From: Bradyrhizobium iriomotense
Lineage (GTDB): Bacteria; Pseudomonadota; Alphaproteobacteria; Rhizobiales; Xanthobacteraceae
Assembly (NCBI RefSeq): GCF_030160715.1
Contig: NZ_BSOW01000013.1
Coordinates: 1 to 64,000, forward strand
DNA: 64,000 nt
Direction of reading: 5' to 3'
A program made the position numbers and the translations under genes. Numbering within the stretch: position 1 is the first letter of the stretch; each line of letters starts with the position of its first letter. Below the pieces are notes generated by a model that was not told the origin of the DNA, did not search any database, and saw only the letters and a list, made by a program, of their open reading frames with translations. This document shows positions 18,038-26,344 of the stretch, piece by piece.

Positions 18038-18574
18038 CTAGGGCAACTTGTCATACCCCTCGCCGAGCCCGTTCAAGCTGAGCGGGAAGCCGATGCCTTC
18101 CTCGGGGGTTTCGAAGATGATGAAGGTTGCGGTCTTGGCTGAGCGGAGTTGGCCGAGCAGCTTGTCGTCCATGACGACCTCGGCGACGCAGCCGTTGGGC
18201 AGGCAGCGGACGAAGCCGGCGCGGCCGACGTCCTGGTTGTCGAGCTTCAGGCCGAGGCCGGAGGGCAGCAGCACGCCCAGGGGGGCGACCACCCGCATCA
18301 GCCGGCTCTTCTGGTCGGCGGTCTTCAGCACGATCACGGTCAGGCCGGCATTGGAGCGGTCTTCGGCGACGACGCTCTGGATCAGGGCGCACTGCTCGGC
18401 CTGGGCGCCCGGCGGGGTGTCGCAGCGGATCTGCCAGTCGCCATGGACCGAGCGCACCGCACCTTGCGCGTATGCAAGGCCGGGCAGGAGGAGGACGGCG
18501 GCCATCAGAAGGCCGGCCAACACGCCAAGTCGGCGGTCAGGAGCGGGTTTCGCCATGCGTGTCGAAAGCCCCAT
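18038..18574 (-). CDS. Invasion-associated locus B (IalB) family protein
   Basis: A 178-aa protein from the ATG at 18574; one at 18556 is also possible, and the open frame extends to 18679. A signal peptide LGVLAGLLMAAVLLLPGLAYAQ ends in an AxA-type site. The mature part has the IalB pattern VHGDWQIRCDTPPGAQAEQC, then VLLPSGLGLKLDNQDVG and RCLPNGCVAEVVMDD, with four Cys that probably form two disulfides. IalB-like proteins are periplasmic or envelope proteins. The family is named for Bartonella erythrocyte invasion, but most soil bacteria carry it with unknown function. Confidence 0.85.
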   Translation of the reverse strand: MGLSTRMAKPAPDRRLGVLAGLLMAAVLLLPGLAYAQGAVRSVHGDWQIRCDTPPGAQAEQCALIQSVVAEDRSNAGLTVIVLKTADQKSRLMRVVAPLGVLLPSGLGLKLDNQDVGRAGFVRCLPNGCVAEVVMDDKLLGQLRSAKTATFIIFETPEEGIGFPLSLNGLGEGYDKLP

Positions 18575-18849
18575 CGGGGTCGATCCCTCTGTTCGCAACC
18601 TGCTTGGGCGGCTTCGTTTCCACTCAGGATACGGAAATGACGGCGGCTTGAAGGCGGATCTCAAGCAGCCAACAAGCAAATCCCGCGCCGCGCCGGTCGC
18701 CTTTGCCCGCGCGAATCAGACTCCTGCGGGGCCGCCGGTCAGTGCCTACAGCGGGCAATCCTGCTGTCAAGCCGCGACACTCCCGGGAATGGTATTTTTG
18801 TCTGAAATATCTTGCGGGTGATGGCAGGCAGGCAGGGCTCAAGACTGCA

Positions 18850-18863
18850 TTGCGATAGATCAA
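18850..18863. promoter_or_regulatory. FNR/FixK-like box upstream of coxB
   Basis: TTGCGATAGATCAA fits TTG-N8-CAA and has one full half-site, ATCAA; the other arm is TTGCG instead of TTGAT. It lies about 165 bp upstream of the coxB start. Bradyrhizobium tunes its terminal oxidases to oxygen through FixK2, so the position is sensible, but one arm is imperfect. Confidence 0.35.
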
Positions 18864-19027
18864 GAATTATGGTTTGAGAGGCTTGATTTCGGCGTTCTAG
18901 CGATCTGGCCCCACGACCTCTTAGAGGGATTCTTGCGCGGCGGTTTGTCGGACGGGCGGATCGAATAAGCGTTCCCCAAAAATAGGGGAGTGCATTGGGG
19001 TGATTTCGTAAGGGGAGCGCGAGCGGC

Positions 19028-19867
19028 ATGAGGATGTCGATGGGCCGGATGGGCCGGCACTTGCTGGGATTGGCCGTGGTTGGCCTGACGCTGGCCACCA
19101 GTGGCGCGGCATTTGCCGAGCTGGGGCAGCCGGCGCCGTGGGAGTGGAAGCTCCAGGAATCCGGCTCGCCGGTGATGGACAACATCGTCTGGTTCCACGA
19201 TTTCCTGGCGGTTCTCATCACGGTGATCACGCTGTTCGTGCTCGCGCTTCTGGTGATCGTGGTCGTGAAGTTCAACGCGCGGGCCAATCCGGTGCCGTCG
19301 CGGACCACGCACAACACGCTGATCGAGGTGGCCTGGACCCTGGTGCCGGTGCTGATCCTGGTCGGCATTGCGGTGCCGTCGTTCCGCCTCCTGTTCCTCG
19401 AGCTCGACGTGCCGAAGGCGGACCTGACCATCAAGGCCACCGGCAAGCAGTGGTACTGGTCCTACGCCTATCCCGACAACGGCAAGTTCGAGTTCGACTC
19501 GCTGATGGCCCAGGACAAGCAGCCCCGCCTGCTCGGTGTCGACAACGAGATGGTGGTGCCGGTCAACAAGGTGATTCGCGTTCAGGTCACTGGCGCCGAC
19601 GTCATCCACGCCTTCGCGCTGCCGGCCTTCGGCGTCAAGATCGACGCGATTCCGGGCCGGCTGAACGAGACCTGGTTCAAGGCCACCAAGACCGGCATGT
19701 ATTACGGCCAGTGCTCGGAACTCTGCGGCAAGGACCACGCCTTCATGCCGATCGCGATTCGTGTCGTGAACGACCAGGAGTTCGCCTCCTGGGTTGATGC
19801 GGCGAAGAAGAAATATGCGAGCGGCGGCACGAGCACTTACGCCTCCGCGGCCGGCCCGGCGCAGTAA
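19028..19867 (+). CDS. coxB: Cytochrome c oxidase subunit II
   Basis: A 279-aa protein. A signal peptide (RHLLGLAVVGLTLATSGAAFA) is followed by two membrane helices (about 50-75 and 95-118) and a periplasmic cupredoxin domain. The CuA ligands are visible in YGQCSELCGKDHAFMPI (two Cys, His, Met), with the earlier His in DVIHAFALPAFG. The aromatic patch KQWYWSYAYPD is where cytochrome c delivers electrons. It is the first gene of the aa3 oxidase cluster, with coxA 69 bp downstream. Confidence 0.97.
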   Translation: MRMSMGRMGRHLLGLAVVGLTLATSGAAFAELGQPAPWEWKLQESGSPVMDNIVWFHDFLAVLITVITLFVLALLVIVVVKFNARANPVPSRTTHNTLIEVAWTLVPVLILVGIAVPSFRLLFLELDVPKADLTIKATGKQWYWSYAYPDNGKFEFDSLMAQDKQPRLLGVDNEMVVPVNKVIRVQVTGADVIHAFALPAFGVKIDAIPGRLNETWFKATKTGMYYGQCSELCGKDHAFMPIAIRVVNDQEFASWVDAAKKKYASGGTSTYASAAGPAQ

Positions 19868-19936
19868 GCGCCGGTTCAGGGGACGAAAGGGCGGGACCTC
19901 TCGGGGTCCGAACGGGACGCAAGGCAGGATTTGAAA

Positions 19937-21562
19937 ATGGCAACGAGTGCAGCGACACACGGCGATCACGCCCAGGACCATGGGCATGACGATCACGCCC
20001 ATCCGACCGGATGGCGGCGCTACGTCTATTCGACCAACCACAAGGACATCGGCACGATGTACCTGATCTTCGCGGTCATCGCCGGCATCATCGGTGCCGC
20101 GATGTCGGTCGCGATCCGCGCCGAGCTGATGTATCCGGGCGTGCAGATCTTCCACGAGACCCACACTTACAATGTGTTCGTGACCAGCCACGGCCTGATC
20201 ATGATCTTCTTCATGGTCATGCCGGCGATGATCGGCGGCTTCGGCAACTGGTTCGTGCCGCTGATGATCGGCGCGCCGGACATGGCGTTCCCGCGCATGA
20301 ACAACATCTCGTTCTGGCTCTTGCCCGCCTCCTTCGCGCTGCTCCTCTGCTCCACCTTCGTCGAGGGCGAGCCGGGTGCCAACGGCGTCGGCGCGGGCTG
20401 GACCATCTACGCGCCGCTGTCGACCACCGGCCATCCTGGCCCGGCTGTCGACTTCGCGATCCTGTCGCTGCACCTTGCGGGCGCCTCGTCGATCCTGGGC
20501 GCGATCAACTTCATCACCACGATCTTCAACATGCGCGCGCCGGGCATGACCCTGCACAAGATGCCGCTGTTCGTCTGGTCGATCCTGGTGACGGTGTTCC
20601 TGCTGCTGCTGTCGCTGCCGGTGCTCGCCGGTGCGATCACCATGCTGCTCACCGACCGCAACTTCGGCACCACCTTCTTCTCGCCGGACGGTGGCGGCGA
20701 TCCCGTGCTGTTCCAGCACCTGTTCTGGTTCTTCGGCCATCCCGAGGTGTACATCCTGATCCTGCCCGGCTTCGGCATGATCAGCCAGATCGTGTCGACC
20801 TTCTCGCGCAAGCCCGTGTTCGGCTATCTCGGCATGGCCTACGCCATGGTCGCGATCGGCGGCATCGGCTTCGTGGTGTGGGCGCACCACATGTACACGG
20901 TCGGCATGTCCTCGGCGACGCAGGCCTATTTCGTCGCCGCGACCATGGTGATCGCGGTGCCGACGGGCGTGAAGATCTTCTCGTGGATCGCCACGATGTG
21001 GGGCGGCTCGATCGAGTTCCGCGCGCCGATGGTTTGGGCGGTGGGCTTCATCTTCCTGTTCACCGTCGGCGGCGTCACCGGCGTCGTGCTGGCCAATGCC
21101 GGCGTCGACCGCGTGCTGCAGGAGACCTACTACGTCGTCGCGCACTTCCACTACGTGCTGTCGCTCGGCGCGGTGTTCGCGATCTTCGCCGGCTGGTACT
21201 ACTGGTTCCCGAAGATGACGGGCTACATGTACAACGAGGCACTCGCGAAGTTGCACTTCTGGGTCACCTTCGTCGGCGTCAATCTGGTGTTCTTCCCGCA
21301 GCACTTCCTCGGTCTGTCCGGCATGCCCCGCCGCTATGTCGACTATCCCGATGCGTTCGCGGGCTGGAACTACGTCTCGTCGATCGGCTCCTACATCTCG
21401 GGCTTCGGCGTGCTCATCTTCCTCTACTGCGTGTTCGACGCGTTCGCCCGCAAGGTGCCCGCCGCCGACAATCCGTGGGGTGCCGGCGCAACCACGCTGG
21501 AATGGACGCTGTCCTCGCCGCCGCCCTTCCACCAGTTCGAAGTGCTGCCCCGCGTGCAGTAA
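19937..21562 (+). CDS. coxA: Cytochrome c oxidase subunit I
   Basis: A 541-aa heme-copper oxidase with 12 membrane helices. Heme and CuB ligands are seen in HGLIMIFFMVMP (low-spin heme a His), FWFFGHPEVYILILPGFG (His-Tyr cross-link of the CuB site), VWAHHMYTVG (two CuB His) and HFHYVLSLGAVFA (heme a and a3 His). The Glu of the D-pathway lies in the FGHPEVY segment. The start was placed at ATG 19937 rather than TTG 19931. The His-rich N-terminus (HGDHAQDHGHDDHAH) is a common alphaproteobacterial trait. It reduces O2 to water while pumping protons. Confidence 0.98.
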   Translation: MATSAATHGDHAQDHGHDDHAHPTGWRRYVYSTNHKDIGTMYLIFAVIAGIIGAAMSVAIRAELMYPGVQIFHETHTYNVFVTSHGLIMIFFMVMPAMIGGFGNWFVPLMIGAPDMAFPRMNNISFWLLPASFALLLCSTFVEGEPGANGVGAGWTIYAPLSTTGHPGPAVDFAILSLHLAGASSILGAINFITTIFNMRAPGMTLHKMPLFVWSILVTVFLLLLSLPVLAGAITMLLTDRNFGTTFFSPDGGGDPVLFQHLFWFFGHPEVYILILPGFGMISQIVSTFSRKPVFGYLGMAYAMVAIGGIGFVVWAHHMYTVGMSSATQAYFVAATMVIAVPTGVKIFSWIATMWGGSIEFRAPMVWAVGFIFLFTVGGVTGVVLANAGVDRVLQETYYVVAHFHYVLSLGAVFAIFAGWYYWFPKMTGYMYNEALAKLHFWVTFVGVNLVFFPQHFLGLSGMPRRYVDYPDAFAGWNYVSSIGSYISGFGVLIFLYCVFDAFARKVPAADNPWGAGATTLEWTLSSPPPFHQFEVLPRVQ

Positions 21563-21570
21563 GCAACCTT

Positions 21571-21601
21571 AGCCGCGGCGCCTCTCATGGGCGCCGCGGC
21601 T
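21571..21601 (+). other. Strong hairpin between coxA and ctaB
   Basis: AGCCGCGGCGCC pairs perfectly with GGCGCCGCGGCT around a 7-base loop, without a T-run. It is more likely an mRNA-processing or stabilising hairpin that sets high coxB-coxA levels relative to the assembly genes than a true terminator. Confidence 0.55.
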
Positions 21602-21625
21602 CGATCACGAAGCGAGTAGGTTTAA

Positions 21626-22564
21626 GTGTCGGTCCTCGATCAAAACGCCATCGATATCAGGATCTCCGAGGCGGAGGTCGGCGACTACATTGCGCTGTTG
21701 AAGCCGCGGGTGATGTCGCTCGTGATCTTCACCGCGCTGGTCGGGCTGATGATGGCGCCCGGGCATTTCCATCCCGTGCTCGCGATCACCTCGCTGCTCT
21801 GCATCGCGGTCGGCGCCGGCGCCTCCGGTGCGCTGAACATGGCGCTCGAAGGCGACATCGACGCCAAGATGTCGCGCACCGCCAACCGCCCGATCCCGCG
21901 CGGCCGTATCACCAGGCCCGAGGCGATGACGTTCGGCATGACGCTCGCCTTCTTCTCGGTGATGACGCTCGGCATCCTCGTCAACTGGATCGCGGGTGCG
22001 CTGCTAGCCTTCACCATCTTCTTCTACGTCGTGATCTACACGATGTGGCTGAAGCGCTGGACCGCGCAGAACATCGTGATCGGCGGCGCCGCCGGCGCGC
22101 TGCCGCCGGTGGTGGCCTGGGCCGCAGTGACCGGCACGGTCGATGTCGAGCCGCTGCTCCTGTTCCTCATCATCTTCTTCTGGACCCCGCCGCACTTCTG
22201 GGCGCTGGCGCTGTTCCGCTCCGACGATTATGCCCGCGCCGGCATCCCGATGCTGCCCAACGTCGCCGGCCCCGATGCGACGCGGCTGCAGATCCTGCTC
22301 TACACCGTCGTGCTGATCGCGGTGGCTGCGGCGCCCTGGGCGCTCGGTTATTTCGACTGGATCTACGGCATCACCTCGCTGGTGCTCGGCGCCGGCATGC
22401 TGGTGCTCGCCATCAACGTCTATGTGCGGCGCGAACGCAGCCAGTCGCTGCGCGCGACGCGCAAATTGTTTGCTTTCTCCATTCTTTATCTGTTCGCGCT
22501 GTTTGCGACCCTGCTTGCCGAGGTCGTGTTCCGCGCCCTGGCTCCGATGGTAGGGGGCGCATGA
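21626..22564 (+). CDS. ctaB: Protoheme IX farnesyltransferase (heme O synthase)
   Basis: A 312-aa UbiA-family prenyltransferase with about nine membrane helices. The first Asp-rich motif is in NMALEGDIDAKMSRTANRP and the second in FRSDDYARAGIPMLPNV. It transfers farnesyl to heme b, making heme O for the oxidase. The start is GTG at 21626. It ends with TGA 7 bp before the small coxF gene. Confidence 0.96.
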   Translation: MSVLDQNAIDIRISEAEVGDYIALLKPRVMSLVIFTALVGLMMAPGHFHPVLAITSLLCIAVGAGASGALNMALEGDIDAKMSRTANRPIPRGRITRPEAMTFGMTLAFFSVMTLGILVNWIAGALLAFTIFFYVVIYTMWLKRWTAQNIVIGGAAGALPPVVAWAAVTGTVDVEPLLLFLIIFFWTPPHFWALALFRSDDYARAGIPMLPNVAGPDATRLQILLYTVVLIAVAAAPWALGYFDWIYGITSLVLGAGMLVLAINVYVRRERSQSLRATRKLFAFSILYLFALFATLLAEVVFRALAPMVGGA

Positions 22565-22571
22565 CGCTGGC

Positions 22572-22736
22572 ATGCCCGACAAATCCGAGCCAGATGGAAT
22601 CGTCCTCACCGAGGCGCAGAAGAAGAGCCGCCGTCATCGCTCGATTGCGATCGCGCTCGCGCTCGGCGTGCTCGTGGTGCTGTTTTTCGCGGTCACCATG
22701 GTCAAGGGACCGGCGGTGCTAGTTCGGCCATTGTAG
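22572..22736 (+). CDS. coxF: CoxF, small aa3-oxidase cluster protein
   Basis: A 54-aa single-pass membrane peptide starting MPDKSEPDGIVLTEAQKKSR. One helix follows (SIAIALALGVLVVLFFAVTM), then a short tail ending VLVRPL. It sits between ctaB and ctaG with gaps of 7 and 5 bp, exactly where rhizobial and other alphaproteobacterial aa3 clusters carry the gene annotated coxF. Its basic, charged N-terminus and single helix fit a small assembly or accessory subunit. It is easily missed because it is so short. Confidence 0.85.
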   Translation: MPDKSEPDGIVLTEAQKKSRRHRSIAIALALGVLVVLFFAVTMVKGPAVLVRPL

Positions 22737-22741
22737 GAAAG

Positions 22742-23392
22742 ATGAATCAGAAGCCGACCATATCGCGGGATGAGAGCCGGAGGGCCACGAAGGGGCGCGG
22801 TCTCTTCAATGGTCTCGGCCGCGACGCGCTGGTCGCTTCGATCTGCGGCGGCGTGGTCGCGCTGATGGTCGGTGCCTCCTATGCTGCCGTGCCGTTCTAC
22901 AACTGGTTCTGTCGCGCCACCGGCTTCAACGGCACGACGCAGGTCGCGACCGCCGCGCCGGCGACCGGTCCCATCGCGCGCAAGATCGCGGTGCGCTTCG
23001 ATTCCAACGTCGCACCGGGCCTGCCCTGGAAGTTCGAGCCGGAGCAGACCGAGATCGAGGTCAATGTCGGCCAGGTCACGACCGTCTACTACACCGTGAC
23101 CAACCAGGCCGCGCGCACCACCGCAGGGCAAGCGGCCTACAACGTCGCGCCGCTGACGGTCGGGTCCTATTTCCAGAAGATCAACTGCTTCTGCTTCACC
23201 GAGCAGACCATGGCGCCCGGCGAGAAGCGGGAGATGCCCGTGGTGTTCTATGTCGATCCGTCGATCATCGACGACCACGACAATGACGGGCTGGGCACGA
23301 TCACGCTGTCCTATACGTTCTATCCGGTGCGCGAGCCGGCGGTGAAGCCGCTCGCAGCCGGCGAGGACGACAAGCGCAAAGGCAATCTTTGA
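22742..23392 (+). CDS. ctaG: Cytochrome c oxidase assembly protein CtaG (Cox11)
   Basis: A 216-aa protein. One N-terminal membrane helix (about 22-42) ends in VPFYNWFCRATGF. The periplasmic immunoglobulin-like domain follows, with the copper-binding CFCF motif in INCFCFTEQTM and the Cys in WFCRATG. It delivers copper to the CuB centre of subunit I. The gene starts 5 bp after coxF and ends before coxC, in the canonical order. Confidence 0.96.
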   Translation: MNQKPTISRDESRRATKGRGLFNGLGRDALVASICGGVVALMVGASYAAVPFYNWFCRATGFNGTTQVATAAPATGPIARKIAVRFDSNVAPGLPWKFEPEQTEIEVNVGQVTTVYYTVTNQAARTTAGQAAYNVAPLTVGSYFQKINCFCFTEQTMAPGEKREMPVVFYVDPSIIDDHDNDGLGTITLSYTFYPVREPAVKPLAAGEDDKRKGNL

Positions 23393-23469
23393 TCGCCGGG
23401 CTCACATCCGGGGATTGGAATTAAAGGGGACAAGTGCCTGACAGGCACGGGCTAAGGAGAGAGACGGAA

Positions 23470-24366
23470 ATGGCGACCGCGCAAGGCAAGCATCACGACT
23501 ATCACCTGGTCGATCCGTCTCCGTGGCCGGCCGTCGGCTCGGTCTCGGCCTTCGTCATGGCATTCGGCGCCATCGCCTGGATGCACCACATGTTCGCGGC
23601 CGCGCCGATCATCTTCGGTGCCGGCACCATCGGCGTGCTCTACACCATGGTGAGCTGGTGGAGCGACGTGATCAAGGAAGCCCAGTACAAGGGCGACCAC
23701 ACCCGCGTCGTGCAGCTGCACCACCGCTACGGCATGATCCTGTTCATCGCCTCCGAGGTGATGTTCTTCGTCGCCTGGTTCTGGGCGTTCTTCAACTCGG
23801 CGCTGTTCCCCGACTTCGCCGTCCAGGCCACCCGTGACGCCGTCTTCGGCTGCGGCCTTGGCACCCAGATGGGTGCGTGCAGCGTGCCCGGCACCTGGCC
23901 GCCGCACGGCATCGAGAGCTTCGATCCCTGGCACCTGCCGCTGCTGAACACGCTGATCCTCCTGACCTCCGGCACCACCGCGACCTGGGCGCACCACGCG
24001 CTGCTGGAGAACGACCGCCAGGGCCTCAAATACGGTCTGATCCTCACCGTGCTGCTCGGCGCGGCCTTCACCTGCGTGCAGGCCTATGAGTACAGCCACG
24101 CCGCGTTCTCCTTTGCGGGCAACATCTACGGCGCGACCTTCTTCATGGCGACCGGTTTCCACGGTTTCCACGTGCTGGTCGGCACCGTGTTCCTGCTGGT
24201 GTGCCTGGCGCGCGCCTATGCCGGTCACTTCACGCCGAAGCAGCATCTCGGCTTCGAGTTCGCCGCCTGGTACTGGCACTTCGTCGACGTGGTCTGGCTG
24301 TTCCTGTTCATCTGCATCTACGTCTGGGGACGCGGCGCCGAGACCATGGCCCACGGCGCGCATTAG
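23470..24366 (+). CDS. coxC: Cytochrome c oxidase subunit III
   Basis: A 298-aa membrane protein with seven helices. The conserved segments are HHRYGMILFIASEVMFFVAW (with the Glu found in all subunit III), THWAHHAL-type TATWAHHALLE, and FHGFHVLVGTVFLLV. The C-terminal part is FAAWYWHFVDVVWLFLF. The ATG at 23470 follows AAGGAGAGAGACGG and is preferred over a GTG at 23434. It stabilises subunit I and its D-channel. A terminator follows. Confidence 0.97.
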   Translation: MATAQGKHHDYHLVDPSPWPAVGSVSAFVMAFGAIAWMHHMFAAAPIIFGAGTIGVLYTMVSWWSDVIKEAQYKGDHTRVVQLHHRYGMILFIASEVMFFVAWFWAFFNSALFPDFAVQATRDAVFGCGLGTQMGACSVPGTWPPHGIESFDPWHLPLLNTLILLTSGTTATWAHHALLENDRQGLKYGLILTVLLGAAFTCVQAYEYSHAAFSFAGNIYGATFFMATGFHGFHVLVGTVFLLVCLARAYAGHFTPKQHLGFEFAAWYWHFVDVVWLFLFICIYVWGRGAETMAHGAH

Positions 24367-24387
24367 AGCCCGATCGATCGTGATATA

Positions 24388-24417
24388 AGGGGGCGGCCTC
24401 ATCGGCCGCCCCTTTTG
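24388..24417 (+). terminator. Rho-independent terminator after coxC
   Basis: AAGGGGGCGGCC pairs with GGCCGCCCCTT around TCAT-C and is followed by TTTGCTT. It divides the oxidase transcript from the DUF983-surf1 pair. Confidence 0.8.
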
Positions 24418-24447
24418 CTTAAGGTTTGGAGAGGGGAAGGAAAGTGC

Positions 24448-24834
24448 ATGACCGAGTATCCTCCCGCGACCGTTCTTCAGAGCGCGATGCGCGGGCTTGC
24501 CTGCAAATGCCCGCGCTGCGGACAGGGCAAGCTCTATGCGGGCTTCCTCACGCTCGCTCCGTCATGTGAGATCTGCGGCCTCGATTACGCCTTCATCGAC
24601 TCCGGCGACGGGCCGGCGATCTTCATCATCATGCTGGCCGGCGCCATCGTGGTGGCCTGTGCGCTGATCGTCGAGGTCAAGTACCAGCCGCCGTTCTGGC
24701 TGCATGCGGCGTTGTGGCTGCCGCTGATCCTGGTCACCACGCTGTTGCCGCTGCGGTCGATGAAGTCGCTGTTGATCGCGCTGCAATTCCATCACAAGGC
24801 GGCGCCGGGCCGGCTGGTCGATCGCGCGAAATGA
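24448..24834 (+). CDS. DUF983 family membrane protein
   Basis: A 128-aa protein. The N-terminal zinc-ribbon-like part has LACKCPRCGQGKLYAG and PSCEICGLDYAFIDSGDG (two CxxC pairs). Two membrane helices follow (about 55-76 and 82-105). DUF983 genes regularly sit beside surf1 in aa3 oxidase clusters, and this one overlaps surf1 by four bases (ATGA). An assembly role for the oxidase is likely but unproven. ATG 24448 lies behind GGGGAAGGAAAG. Confidence 0.88.
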   Translation: MTEYPPATVLQSAMRGLACKCPRCGQGKLYAGFLTLAPSCEICGLDYAFIDSGDGPAIFIIMLAGAIVVACALIVEVKYQPPFWLHAALWLPLILVTTLLPLRSMKSLLIALQFHHKAAPGRLVDRAK

Positions 24835-25586
24835 ACGGGACCGCGACGCGCCGCCGCGGCGTGGCGGGATTTGCCCTGTTCACGCTCGCCCTGATCGCAG
24901 CCTTCATTGCGCTCGGTGTCTGGCAATTGCAGCGCCGTGTCGCCAAGCACGAATTGATCGCGGCGCTGGCCGAGCGCCTTGCGGCGTCGCCCGTCGCGCT
25001 GCCGCCGCCCGCACAGTGGAGCACGCTGAATGCGGCCAATGACGAGTTTCGCCGCGTCAGCTTCACGGCGACCTACGCGCCGCTTCCCGACGCCATGGTC
25101 TACAGCTCCGGCTCGGCCGTGCGCAAGGATGCCTCCGGTCCCGGCACCTGGGCCTTCCTGCCGGCACGACTGCCGACCGGCGAGATGATCGTGATCGATG
25201 CCGGCTTCGTCGAGAACACGATGCAGGATCGGTCCGTCGAGGATCGTGCCGTGACGAAGCTCGTCAGCGGCAGGCAGGTCGCGCTCACCGGCTATCTGCG
25301 TTTTCCGGAGGAAGCGGGCTGGCTCACGCCCGCGGAGAATCGCACCAAGCGGCTGTGGTTCGTGCGCGATCATCATCTGATGGCGAGTGCGCTCGGCTGG
25401 GGCGCGGTCGCGCCGTTCTACATCGATCTGGAACAGCCCGCGCCAGAGAACGGCATCCCGCGTCCCGGACCGCTCGACGTGCATCTGAAGGACGACCACC
25501 TGCAATACGCCATCACCTGGTTCACGCTCGCAGGCGCGGTGCTGATCGCATTCGGCGTGTGGGTGAGGGGACGGCGGCGGAATTGA
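24831..25586 (+). CDS. SURF1 family cytochrome oxidase biogenesis protein
   Basis: A 251-aa protein with the SURF1 layout. The N-terminal helix FALFTLALIAAFIALGVWQL ends in the invariant WQLQR motif. A periplasmic domain follows, including the LPTGEMIVIDAGFVE segment, and a second helix sits near the C-terminus (TWFTLAGAVLIAFGVWVRG). Surf1 helps insert heme a into subunit I. It is coupled to DUF983 by an ATGA overlap. Confidence 0.93.
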   Translation: MNGTATRRRGVAGFALFTLALIAAFIALGVWQLQRRVAKHELIAALAERLAASPVALPPPAQWSTLNAANDEFRRVSFTATYAPLPDAMVYSSGSAVRKDASGPGTWAFLPARLPTGEMIVIDAGFVENTMQDRSVEDRAVTKLVSGRQVALTGYLRFPEEAGWLTPAENRTKRLWFVRDHHLMASALGWGAVAPFYIDLEQPAPENGIPRPGPLDVHLKDDHLQYAITWFTLAGAVLIAFGVWVRGRRRN

Positions 25587-25705
25587 TGCACTGCGGTATT
25601 CCGAGACGGAATCCGGAATCTTCCGGGCTTTACCATTCGGCGTCCATTCACGACTGTAGCCACAAGCCGCGAAACGAATTCGCGTGAGTAAATCGGGATG
25701 GACGC

Positions 25706-26071
25706 GTGAGTGACTTCGATCAGATGGGCATTGTCGTCGACTGGCTGGACGCCTGTCGCAAGGGCGACCTCAGGTCGCTGATCGATCTCTATACCGACGA
25801 TGCCAGTCTCGAATGTCAATGCGGGTGCACGCACCTCTATCGCGGTCGCAGCGAGCTCGAAGCTTATTGGGGATCGCGGCTCGGTGCGCTCTCGTCTGCC
25901 GGATTCGGACTCGAGGAGATCAGCCCCGCGCCGCAGGGCGTCGAGCTCGAATATTCGATCGCCGGCTCGTTGCGCATCCGCGCCAGCTTCGGCTTCAGCG
26001 TCGATGGCAAGATTTCCCGGACCACCTGCGCGCCGGCGCGGCAGAATCCAATGGACTGCTCGGCCTGCTGA
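25706..26071 (+). CDS. NTF2-like (SnoaL-type) small protein
   Basis: A 121-aa protein from a GTG at 25706. The helix VVDWLDACRKGDLRSLIDLY is followed by the turn TDDASLECQCGCTHLYRGRS and a beta sheet, as in NTF2-like proteins. Unusual are the CQCGC cluster and the Cys near the C-terminus (TTCAPARQNPMDCSAC), seven Cys in all, which could bind a metal. Function unknown. It stands alone between surf1 and a response-regulator gene. Confidence 0.6.
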   Translation: MSDFDQMGIVVDWLDACRKGDLRSLIDLYTDDASLECQCGCTHLYRGRSELEAYWGSRLGALSSAGFGLEEISPAPQGVELEYSIAGSLRIRASFGFSVDGKISRTTCAPARQNPMDCSAC

Positions 26072-26112
26072 CGCACGATCCGGGACCAGGGCCGCGTTAA
26101 CGCAAAACGGCC

Positions 26113-26155
26113 AGCGGTTTTCCGAAAAGGTCGTGCGCCAACAAAGAGCTAACGC
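26113..26155. repeat. Degenerate remnant of the ~100-bp palindromic repeat
   Basis: AGCGGTTTTCCGAAAAGGTC followed by GTGCGCCAACAAAGAGCTAA matches the middle of the repeat unit at 35811-35913 with a few changes. The flanking halves are missing. It lies just past the NTF2-like gene. Confidence 0.6.
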
Positions 26156-26344
26156 GCGGCGAAAATTCAACTTATCGTCAGCACTTTAGCGGGGCACGGC
26201 CCCCGCGCCGCCAAATATGCAGACGGGCGCAGCTGGACGCACGCAGAGGTCTTCCCCATTTAGTTAAATTCTAACGCAGGTCGTATTTTCACTCTTTCCA
26301 TTTGTTCCCGCTGGCTTATCTGTTGAGGAAAGCGAGCCAGAACA

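Noticed and set aside
18860..21532. An 890-codon open frame antisense to coxB and coxA
   Set aside because: It is a His/Arg/Asp-rich shadow caused by GC-rich third positions of the oxidase genes, with no domain pattern.
20011..22722. A 903-codon open frame in the second plus-strand frame across coxA and ctaB
   Set aside because: It overlaps well-identified genes in another frame and is an Arg-rich shadow.
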